Positions 13,952 to 20,724 of a stretch of DNA of 20,724 nucleotides are shown piece by piece. The number at the start of each line of letters is the position of its first letter. The stretch's first letter is position 1. The notes under the pieces were generated by a model. It was not told the origin of the DNA. It made no database searches and worked only from the letters and a program-made list of their open reading frames with translations. The stretch comes from a virus, in IMG/VR virus record IMGVR_UViG_3300011113_000266, positions 1 to 20,724 of that record; one strand, given 5' to 3'. A program made the position numbers and the translations under genes.

Positions 13952-16213
13952 ATGCGAATCACACTACTCTTTATGCTGATATGTTCAGCATTATCTGCAC
14001 AAGTACCGATACTGCAATCGCTTCCCACTTCGCAGAATGTCTTATATCTTGACTTCGATGGCGCAGTGGTGAACAATCCGAACTGGAGCGCAACGACGAT
14101 AAACGCCGCCCCATCAGGATTCACTGCGGCACAAATAACCGAATGCTTCAACATCATTGCGAATCATTACACGATATTCGACCTGAACGTCACCACATCG
14201 CTTGCAGTATATAATGCGGCGGCGGCAACAAGAAGATCAACAATAGTATTCACATCAACCTGCCAATTCGTTGGATGTCCGGGTGGAATTGCTATGTTTG
14301 GCACGTTTGGTTTTCCATCGTATGAGCCTTGCGGATGGGTATTTGCAGGCATATCGGATAAAAGACCAAATGTTGCAGCAATAGCAGGAGCGCACGAGAT
14401 TGGTCATTTATTAAATTTAGCGCATCACGGTTCATACAATGCCAGTGGACAAAGACTAAACGCATACAATTACGGCAATGCGAATGGTGAAATGGCTTGG
14501 TGCCCGAATATGGGAGCAGCCTATAATGCCAATGTGATTCAATGGGTACAAGGACCGACATCATATATGACAGCACCTGAAGCAAATTCATCAGGCTTTA
14601 CCGTTAAAAATTGGCAAGAAGATTTCAAAGAAATGGTATTGGAAAAGATAGGCGGCAATGGATATGCAGGACATCCTGCAAGTAAAGTGACATTCAAAGC
14701 AGACGACATCGGAAGCACGACCGCAACGGCAAAGGCAATCAACATCGTAAACAATGCCATATCGGATTCAGGAATCATCGGTCGTTCGTTTGGAAGTGTT
14801 ACTAAATTCACAGCAACGGATAATTTACAAATCACATACGATGATGACTACTTCAGGGTAACGACAACTTCGGCACAGAATATGACTATCAACTGCCGAC
14901 CGTGGTCATTGAGCAAATCAGTATTAGATAACCAATATGCAACGCTTGACGTGCGGCTGATCATTCGCAATTCGGCAGGAACGGTCATCGCTATTGATTC
15001 AAACATAAACAAGCTAAACGCATCAATAACACTATTCAATCAACCTGCCGGAACATATTTCATTCAGGTATCGGCATCGGGCAATTCAAGTTATTCAGAT
15101 TTATGGTATACGACAAATCCATTTAACAATCAACCTGCGAATACAAGATATGGCAGCGTGGGTCGTTATTACCTGACCGGAACATTTGCATCGGCGACAT
15201 CATTGCCAGTGGCGAACTTTACGCAACCGAGTTCAACGTGTGTAGGCAATACATTGACGATGAACAACCAATCACAGCAGGCGACGACATACACTTGGAA
15301 CTTCGGAGCAGGAGCAACGCCATCCACTTCAACGGCGTTTAACCCGACCGTTACCTACACGACAGCAGGCAACAAGACCATCACGCTAACGGCAACGAAT
15401 ACAAATGGCAGTAACACGACCACACGAACAGTGAACATCACATCGGCACTGGTAGCAACGATACAAGCACCTGCATCGGTTGTATCAGGTACATCAACGG
15501 TCATCACGGCAAATGCAACGGGCGGCACAACACCATACACTTACAAGTGGTACACGGTCAATCCGAATCAGACAACGCAGTCGATAACAATTGCACCTAC
15601 AACCGCAACGGGGTACAACGTACTTGTAACTTCAGCAAACGGATGCACTTCAGATGCCTATGCCTATGTGAATGTGGGCGCACCGCCACCACCACCACCA
15701 AGTTGTGCACAACCGACCATATCGGCAACAACCACCTGCAACGGCACTACGTTAAACATAACCCCGAACACAGCATATCAATCATTCCTTGTTCAGCATA
15801 GCGTAAACAATGGCAGCATCAATTCACAGACCATCACCGGAACAAGTGCATCGTTTAACTTTCAGGCGAACGCATCGGTAAGGTTCATCGTTACGGCAAC
15901 GTGTACGAATGGGGCGAAATCGACAGCATCCGAAATAACATCGGTAATACCTGCAATTACACAAGCCGCACCCGACTTCAGCCTTGCATCAAGCAATGGC
16001 AGGATAACGACTACATTCGTAAATAACGGCAGCAAGTTCTACGCAATACGATATAGGGCAAATGGCACAACGGCGTGGACAGAAAACACAACAAACGGAT
16101 TGACGATAACCGTTGGGGCAGTACGTGGCACCACATACGAAGTGCAATCGCAATCACGATGCCAAACGGGTCAGGGCAGTTGGTCAACATCTAAAACAAT
16201 AACCGCACAATAA
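13952..16213 (+). CDS. Secreted metzincin-type metalloprotease with PPC- and PKD-like domains
   Basis: The 753 residues begin with a signal peptide (MRITLLFMLICSALSA, cleavage after A16). The zinc site is H148-E-x-x-H152-x5-H158 in AHEIGHLLNLAHH, a metzincin HExxHxxGxxH with asparagine in place of the glycine. The Met-turn is probably M187 in WCPNMGAAY. A PPC-like beta domain (about 240-412), a PKD domain (about 418-497, with WNFG and a TYTTAGNKTITLTATN strand pair), a second Ig-like domain (about 500-575), a PPPPPP linker, and an Fn3-like C-terminal region follow. No type IX secretion signal is obvious at the C-terminus. It would be exported by the infected cell. A surface-degrading or lysogeny-related role is possible but unproven. 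Confidence 0.78.
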   Translation: MRITLLFMLICSALSAQVPILQSLPTSQNVLYLDFDGAVVNNPNWSATTINAAPSGFTAAQITECFNIIANHYTIFDLNVTTSLAVYNAAAATRRSTIVFTSTCQFVGCPGGIAMFGTFGFPSYEPCGWVFAGISDKRPNVAAIAGAHEIGHLLNLAHHGSYNASGQRLNAYNYGNANGEMAWCPNMGAAYNANVIQWVQGPTSYMTAPEANSSGFTVKNWQEDFKEMVLEKIGGNGYAGHPASKVTFKADDIGSTTATAKAINIVNNAISDSGIIGRSFGSVTKFTATDNLQITYDDDYFRVTTTSAQNMTINCRPWSLSKSVLDNQYATLDVRLIIRNSAGTVIAIDSNINKLNASITLFNQPAGTYFIQVSASGNSSYSDLWYTTNPFNNQPANTRYGSVGRYYLTGTFASATSLPVANFTQPSSTCVGNTLTMNNQSQQATTYTWNFGAGATPSTSTAFNPTVTYTTAGNKTITLTATNTNGSNTTTRTVNITSALVATIQAPASVVSGTSTVITANATGGTTPYTYKWYTVNPNQTTQSITIAPTTATGYNVLVTSANGCTSDAYAYVNVGAPPPPPPSCAQPTISATTTCNGTTLNITPNTAYQSFLVQHSVNNGSINSQTITGTSASFNFQANASVRFIVTATCTNGAKSTASEITSVIPAITQAAPDFSLASSNGRITTTFVNNGSKFYAIRYRANGTTAWTENTTNGLTITVGAVRGTTYEVQSQSRCQTGQGSWSTSKTITAQ

Positions 16214-16214
16214 T

Positions 16215-16634
16215 ATGAAAACACTTGCATACCTAATCAGCAGAATATACCTAATCGGATTGACATTCTGCATAACTATTAACGCATCCGCACAGATTAA
16301 GATGGCAGACAAAATCATAATCAGGGGAACGTCATTTGACCAGTTATCTGATGCAATAGATGGCGACACGTTAGACATCGAATTTCACGATGGTAAGCTA
16401 TTCACAAAGGCAACGAAGTTGAAGATGAACCTTGTGCACGACACGGAATATGTGCGCAGCTTCACCATCACGGGGTTGACCGTAAAGGCACGTTTGAACA
16501 TCAATATGGATGGCACGGGCAGGATTCACGGCAACCTGCAAATGGATGGCAGCGATGAAATCTATATACTTGATTCATACGATGGCAAATACAACTTCAT
16601 CCGCAAGCCTAAAGAAGTGCTAATCATAGATTGA
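16215..16634 (+). CDS. Secreted or periplasmic small protein
   Basis: The 139-residue protein starts one base after the protease stop. A signal peptide is likely: a basic start, a hydrophobic core (YLIGLTFCITINASA), and cleavage near ASA-Q. The mature part is beta-rich with repeated Asp-Gly turns (DGDTLDIEFHDGK, DGTGRIHGNLQMDG). I do not recognise a domain. Export and the position next to the protease suggest a partner or an independent host-modifying factor. Confidence 0.55.
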   Translation: MKTLAYLISRIYLIGLTFCITINASAQIKMADKIIIRGTSFDQLSDAIDGDTLDIEFHDGKLFTKATKLKMNLVHDTEYVRSFTITGLTVKARLNINMDGTGRIHGNLQMDGSDEIYILDSYDGKYNFIRKPKEVLIID

Positions 16635-17068
16635 CGTACATCAACCACATATTATATATCGGCATTGACCCTGACCTTGATAAGTCGGGGTTATGCATTT
16701 ATGACCGATACGCACAAGACAAGATGCAGTTGATAAACGCTTCATTCTTTGATGTGCTTGACATCCTGAATGAAAGCTATAAGACACGCAGGACAATCAC
16801 ACATATAGAAGCAGGGTGGTTGAACAAGAAAAGTAACTGGCACGCAGGCAACAACATCGTATCGCAAAAGATAGCCAAGAACGTTGGCGAGAACCACGCA
16901 ACGGGCAAATTGATTGAACAGTACTGCATCCGCAACAACTATCAGTATAAACTTATCGTACCTAAAAAGTCAAAGGTCGATGCGGCAATGTTCAAGAAGC
17001 TAACCGGGTATGACAAGCGAACAAATCAGGAACTGCGAGATGCGGCAATGTTAGTGTATGGCTTATGA
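16631..17068 (+). CDS. RuvC-like Holliday junction resolvase
   Basis: TTG at 16631 overlaps the previous stop (TTGA) and is the only fitting start, giving 145 residues. The RNase H-type fold is indicated by YIGIDPDLDKSGLCIYD (Asp13), a strand ending in HIEAGW (Glu60), the GENHATGKLIEQYC helix, a strand KLIVPKKSK, and the final ELRDAAMLVYG with Asp137. These acidic positions match the metal-binding set of RuvC enzymes. It would resolve branched recombination or replication intermediates before packaging. The next gene starts within the last four bases (ATGA), indicating an operon. Confidence 0.78.
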   Translation: MTYINHILYIGIDPDLDKSGLCIYDRYAQDKMQLINASFFDVLDILNESYKTRRTITHIEAGWLNKKSNWHAGNNIVSQKIAKNVGENHATGKLIEQYCIRNNYQYKLIVPKKSKVDAAMFKKLTGYDKRTNQELRDAAMLVYGL

Positions 17069-18765
17069 CATTCCAAGACTTATACACGGGCGATGAACTG
17101 AAGAAAATCTGTAAAAAGATAACGAACAACCACTGCCTAACTGACGACCTATATCAGGAAGTACTTATATGCCTGCTTGAATACGACAAAAAGAAGCTAA
17201 ACGCAATCGAACAGCAGGGAGCGAACAACATCAAGTGGTTTGCAGTGCGCATCACGATGACAATGTGGAATAGTCCGAGAAGCACATTCAACTACAAATA
17301 CAGAAAGCACCTGCACGATGAACTGACCGACAAGCATACAAATATCATTACCTTTGACGAAACAAATCAATACGATGAAGCCACGCTCGAAGAGTACATC
17401 AAAGAACAAGAAAAGCAGCAATCAAGCAAAGGGAAATACCCCTACGATGCACGCATATTGCAGCACTATGTCGCAGAGGGTTCAATACGAAAGTTGCACA
17501 AAGAAACAGGCATCCCCATTTCGGCTATACACTTCAGCCTAAAAAAAAGCAAACAACAAATCAAAGAATATATGAACAATCAACCGTACAAGGTGCTGAT
17601 GCTTCGCAATGTGCCAGAGGGCGGCGTGGAATACCATCGCAGCCTTATTCCTGCCTACCATATCGGCGAGAATTACAAGCACATCGACATCACGCTAATC
17701 AATAACATTGAAGATGCAACGGAGCAGTTCTTTAAAGACTATCAGTTGTTGGTCATCACGAGGCAGGCATCCCGATTCACGAATCCGGTTACAATCATTG
17801 AACGGGCAAAAAAAGCAGGTTGCAAGGTCTTATACGACATTGATGACTATTGGATATTGCCACACGACCACGTTTTATACGACACCTTCAAAAAGGAATA
17901 CAGCAATATGATTGTTGACACGATAAGGGCAGCAGATTATATCACGACTACAACGACATACCTTGCTGACAAGCTACGCAACTACAACCCGAATATTGAA
18001 GTACTGCCGAACGCAATCAATCCTGAACAGCCGCAATGGTCAAGCACGGCAACGCCATCGGAATTGGTTCGGGTAGGGTGGCAGGGCGGCATTTGTCATT
18101 TACCTGACTTGTCATTAATGGACAACTGCATACACAGACTGCATCAAGACGACAATATGAAAGGCAAGTATCAGGTTGTATATGGTGGGTTCAGCAATGG
18201 TCAAAAGCACTTACAGATAGGCGAGGATGGCAAACTGATTGAAGTACCAACGCCGATGCAGATGCAGGAATCGTACAAGTACGAACTAATCTTATCCGAC
18301 CGATACACGTGTTGCAGTGATGAATACAAAGCAGAGTTAAAGAAGTTTGAGCCTGCGGCAATAACCACAAACGAACGCTATAAACGTATATGGGGCAAAG
18401 ACGTATTCAACTACGGCTACATACTTGACGAGATGGATATATGCCTTGTGCCGTTAAAAGACAATGAGTTCAACCGATGCAAGTCGCCATTGAAACTTGC
18501 AGAAGCAGGGTTCAAGAAAAAGCCTTGCATCGTTTCAAACATATTACCTTATTCACCGCACTATAACGGCAGTAACTTCGTGGCGGTCGATTCGCACAAA
18601 AATCACAAAGACTGGTACAAGCAGATGAAGCGACTTATCGAATCCCCTGCAATGCGACAAGAGTATGGCGAAGCCTTATATGAATCAGTGAAAGTAAAAT
18701 TTCACATCGACACAGTAAATAAAAAAAGAGTGCAGCTATGGAACTTCATTGTGAATGGATATTAA
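17065..18765 (+). CDS. Sigma-factor-like domain fused to a GT4-type glycosyltransferase
   Basis: One uninterrupted frame of 566 residues. Residues 1-168 look like a small sigma-70-type protein: region 2-like helices (TDDLYQEVLICLLEYDKK, IKWFAVRITMTMW), then a region 4 helix-turn-helix (GSIRKLHKETGIPISAIHFSLKKS). From residue 174 (YKVLMLRNVPEGGVEYHRS) it is a two-lobed glycosyltransferase: CKVLYDIDDYW at 253-263, VLPNAINP at 313-320, and CKSPLKLAEAGF at 472-483, where the glutamate would bind the donor. The two parts join almost without linker. ATG at 17572 (residue 170) could start the transferase alone. Eight A residues at 17541-17548 lie just before the junction; losing one would end the sigma part at TGA 17573-17575, overlapping that ATG. 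Confidence 0.7.
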   Translation: MTFQDLYTGDELKKICKKITNNHCLTDDLYQEVLICLLEYDKKKLNAIEQQGANNIKWFAVRITMTMWNSPRSTFNYKYRKHLHDELTDKHTNIITFDETNQYDEATLEEYIKEQEKQQSSKGKYPYDARILQHYVAEGSIRKLHKETGIPISAIHFSLKKSKQQIKEYMNNQPYKVLMLRNVPEGGVEYHRSLIPAYHIGENYKHIDITLINNIEDATEQFFKDYQLLVITRQASRFTNPVTIIERAKKAGCKVLYDIDDYWILPHDHVLYDTFKKEYSNMIVDTIRAADYITTTTTYLADKLRNYNPNIEVLPNAINPEQPQWSSTATPSELVRVGWQGGICHLPDLSLMDNCIHRLHQDDNMKGKYQVVYGGFSNGQKHLQIGEDGKLIEVPTPMQMQESYKYELILSDRYTCCSDEYKAELKKFEPAAITTNERYKRIWGKDVFNYGYILDEMDICLVPLKDNEFNRCKSPLKLAEAGFKKKPCIVSNILPYSPHYNGSNFVAVDSHKNHKDWYKQMKRLIESPAMRQEYGEALYESVKVKFHIDTVNKKRVQLWNFIVNGY

Positions 18766-19001
18766 TACTTTCACCGTTCATAGCGGCGGCAATCTACCCG
18801 GTTAGCAACGTGGTGCAGACGTTCAAATGGTTCTTTAATATCAAGAGATTAAAGCCATTCGATTGCACGAAGTGCTTATCTTTTTGGATATGCCTAATGC
18901 AGGGCATAATGTTCAATATATCATTGCAAATATTAATACCTTTGTGCTTCACTTCGATGTTCGCAGGGTACTTGATTTCAAAATACATAACCAAACAATG
19001 A
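18738..19001 (+). CDS. Small membrane protein with CxxC motif
   Basis: The 87 residues have two to three hydrophobic helices: LILSPFIAAAIYPV near the start, SFWICLMQGIMFNI in the middle, and ILIPLCFTSMFAGYLI at the end. FDCTKCLSFW puts a cysteine pair at a membrane boundary. Similar PFDC-KCLSFW proteins occur in Bacteroidota phages near glycosyltransferases. It overlaps the transferase by 28 bases and the next gene by four. A membrane partner in glycan handling is possible. Confidence 0.55.
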   Translation: MELHCEWILILSPFIAAAIYPVSNVVQTFKWFFNIKRLKPFDCTKCLSFWICLMQGIMFNISLQILIPLCFTSMFAGYLISKYITKQ

Positions 19002-19267
19002 ACCAATCACAATACGAGCGATTAAAGTCAGCGTTCACGACATACAACACGTGGCGAGTGGCAGGCTTTGTTGCAGGCGATAATCAGTCGCAGTCGCACT
19101 TGATGACGATGCTATCGGTACACGTTGAGATATTCAGCACGATGCCGCCGCCTGACCTATCGTGCCCATCTTGTGTGCAGGATATGATGAAGCGGTTATA
19201 CGAACAAACAAACTACACGATATATGAAAAAAGCACTATTAACGGGAGCAAGCGGGTTCGTCGGTAG
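18998..19267 (+). CDS. Small hypothetical protein with CxxC (89 residues)
   Basis: The ATG at 18998 overlaps the previous stop (ATGA), which fixes the start over a longer upstream frame. The protein begins MNQSQYERLKSAFTTYNTW and holds an LSCPSCVQDMMKRLYEQ segment, i.e. a cysteine pair on a helix that could bind zinc with other residues. The last 44 bases overlap the epimerase gene. I recognise the layout from Bacteroidota phages but no function. Confidence 0.5.
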   Translation: MNQSQYERLKSAFTTYNTWRVAGFVAGDNQSQSHLMTMLSVHVEIFSTMPPPDLSCPSCVQDMMKRLYEQTNYTIYEKSTINGSKRVRR

Positions 19268-20159
19268 GTACTTCTGTCAATACCTGAAACAAGAGGGGTG
19301 GGAAGTTCACGCAAACGACATCGTGAAAGAAACGCACAACTATTGGGATAAATATTACGAAACCGATTGCAGGAAGTTATTTGCAATCATAAAGCCTAAA
19401 TTCGACCTAATCATTCATTGTGCCGCAGTGGTTGGCGGTCGCCTGAATCTTGAAAAAAATCAGATAGCAGTCGCATCAGACCTATCCATCGATGCAGAGT
19501 TCTTCAACTGGGTAAAGTCTTGCCCCAAGCATACACGTATTGTGTATTTCAGCAGTTCAGCGGCATATCCGATACACTTGCAGGAATCAGTATATAAGCT
19601 GAAAGAAGTTGACATTGACCTATACGACATCAGGCAACCCGATATGACTTACGGGTGGGTTAAATTAACGGGCGAAATGGTAGCACATCGATTACATATT
19701 GAATACGATAAAAAGGTCACGGTACTTCGTCCATTCAGCGGCTATGGGCTGATGCAGGACCTAACCTATCCATTCCCGAGCATCATAAAGCGTGTAGTTG
19801 AAAAGCAGCACCCTATTGAAATATGGGGGAACGGCAATCAAGTACGTGACTTCATTCACATATCAGACATCGTCAATGCGACAATGATATTGAGTGAGGA
19901 ACGCACGAAAGCGAATGCAATAAACCTATGCACGGGCATACCGACATCATTCATTGAACTGGCAACGATGGCATACGAACAGATGTGGGGGCAAACGCCG
20001 TACATTAAGACCGATACAACCAAGCCGACCGGACCTGCATACCGATGCGGCGACGAAACCGAACTACTTAAATATTACCTGCCGACCGTAACATTAGAAC
20101 AAGGAATAAACATCAAACTAAATGAATCCAAAAGTATTAGTCTGCATTCTACATTGTGA
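19224..20159 (+). CDS. NAD-dependent sugar epimerase/dehydratase (extended SDR)
   Basis: The 311 residues form an extended short-chain dehydrogenase. TGASGFVG at 7-14 gives the GxxGxxG dinucleotide loop, and DLIIHCAAVVGG (61-72) is the beta-4 motif. FSSSAAYP (109-116) carries the catalytic serine, and Y143-x3-K147 in YGWVKLTG the tyrosine and lysine. A RPFSGYG stretch and RDFIHISDIV follow, as in NDP-sugar 4-epimerases, 4,6-dehydratases and GDP-fucose synthase-like enzymes. The exact sugar is not decided by the sequence. With two glycosyltransferases nearby it probably supplies a modified sugar donor. It overlaps neighbours by 44 and 38 bases. Confidence 0.8.
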   Translation: MKKALLTGASGFVGRYFCQYLKQEGWEVHANDIVKETHNYWDKYYETDCRKLFAIIKPKFDLIIHCAAVVGGRLNLEKNQIAVASDLSIDAEFFNWVKSCPKHTRIVYFSSSAAYPIHLQESVYKLKEVDIDLYDIRQPDMTYGWVKLTGEMVAHRLHIEYDKKVTVLRPFSGYGLMQDLTYPFPSIIKRVVEKQHPIEIWGNGNQVRDFIHISDIVNATMILSEERTKANAINLCTGIPTSFIELATMAYEQMWGQTPYIKTDTTKPTGPAYRCGDETELLKYYLPTVTLEQGINIKLNESKSISLHSTL

Positions 20160-20724
20160 CCGAAAGTCACACAATCAGATGAACTGCCTGCAATCGGTAT
20201 ATTCACTGTCATACGACAATTACGAAGTATATCACAACGTAGAAACGAAAGACAAAGCAAACTTTCAGCCGTTGATTGACTTTACGCAGGGCAATGCAAT
20301 AAAAACGCATTTCGACTTTTGGAACTACGAGAGCACTTGGTGGAAGAAACCTACATACGACCAAGACCAAGCACGACTGGTGCCGATATGTGAGGGGCGC
20401 AACCGAAGCATAGATGCAGCTATTGACTTACAAGCTGACTACATTCTATTTGTCGATACTGATATGGTCATCCCGACCAACACCATCACGCAATTACTTT
20501 CACGCAATAAGCAGATCATAGGCGGCTATGTACGGGGCAGGAATGAACACAAGGGTGCAGAATATATCTTTGGGCATCAGTACGGCATAAAAGAAATAGC
20601 CCCGAACCTGATTGAATGCGACCACGCAAACATAGGTTTCTGTTTAATCAGCAGAAACGCATTTGAGGTATTACGCTTCAGACGTGGAAGACATTGCACG
20701 CTTGGGCATTTACAGAGCGATGAC
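20122..20724 (+). CDS. GT-A-type glycosyltransferase (3' truncated by the window)
   Basis: An ATG inside the epimerase gene starts a frame that stays open to the window end (201 codons). It begins MNPKVLVCILHCDRKSHNQM, then LQSVYSLSYDNYEVYHNVET. The DxD motif D112-T-D114 in LFVDTDMVIP marks a GT-A fold transferase that binds a nucleotide-sugar through metal. GGYVRGRN and ANIGFCLISRNAFEVL follow, as in phage family 2-like transferases. The last 15 or so codons read poorly in this frame. Acceptor and sugar are unknown. Confidence 0.72.
   Translation, partial: MNPKVLVCILHCDRKSHNQMNCLQSVYSLSYDNYEVYHNVETKDKANFQPLIDFTQGNAIKTHFDFWNYESTWWKKPTYDQDQARLVPICEGRNRSIDAAIDLQADYILFVDTDMVIPTNTITQLLSRNKQIIGGYVRGRNEHKGAEYIFGHQYGIKEIAPNLIECDHANIGFCLISRNAFEVLRFRRGRHCTLGHLQSDD

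Noticed and set aside
18863-18997. Earlier ATG for the 89-residue CxxC protein
   Set aside because: It would overlap most of the membrane protein gene; the ATGA overlap at 18998 matches junctions elsewhere in the window.

Overview
The window is a compact, single-strand (all +) stretch of a tailed bacteriophage or prophage of a Bacteroidota host. The host call rests on three points. The promoter-like sites carry the Bacteroidota -7 element TAnnTTTG. Starts generally lack Shine-Dalgarno sequences and often sit in A-rich leaders. The virion proteins also match families I know from Bacteroidota phages. No integrase, terminase, tape measure protein or tRNA is visible, so lifestyle and tail type cannot be decided here.

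Layout. (1) 3-6686, virion module: the 3' end of a scaffold/protease-like gene, major capsid protein, a structural protein, a terminator, a small virion-like protein, a portal with an unusually long C-terminus, a connector, a tail-completion-like protein and a fibre-like protein. (2) 6688-8292, lysis module: a membrane-anchored coiled-coil protein, an M15 peptidase endolysin, two holin-like membrane proteins and a 31-residue membrane peptide, closed by a strong terminator. (3) 8422-13163, early and replication module: three promoter-like sites drive small regulators, a Rad52-like annealing protein with a YqaJ/lambda-type exonuclease, a structured RNA, a replication initiator with iterons inside its own gene, and a DnaC-like helicase loader. 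(4) 13206-13896, an AT-richer acetyltransferase gene flanked by inverted repeats, which looks like an inserted cassette. (5) 13952-20724, a secreted metzincin protease, a secreted small protein, a RuvC-like resolvase, one ORF joining a sigma-factor-like domain to a glycosyltransferase, two small proteins, a nucleotide-sugar epimerase/dehydratase and a second glycosyltransferase cut by the window edge.

How they fit together: exonuclease, annealing protein and RuvC form a recombination set. Initiator, internal iterons, AT-rich repeats and helicase loader form a lambda O/P-like replication set. The sigma-like domain may switch transcription. The glycosyltransferases and epimerase probably modify a glycan on the virion or host surface.

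The most notable items are three. One is an approximately 89-nt RNA (11480-11568) whose two hairpin loops are perfectly complementary and which ends in a terminator touching the initiator's ATG. The second is a set of five palindromic iterons followed by AT-rich repeats inside the initiator gene, with one iteron out of register with the reading frame. The third is the sigma-glycosyltransferase fusion. All functional calls come from reading the sequence; no database search was run.
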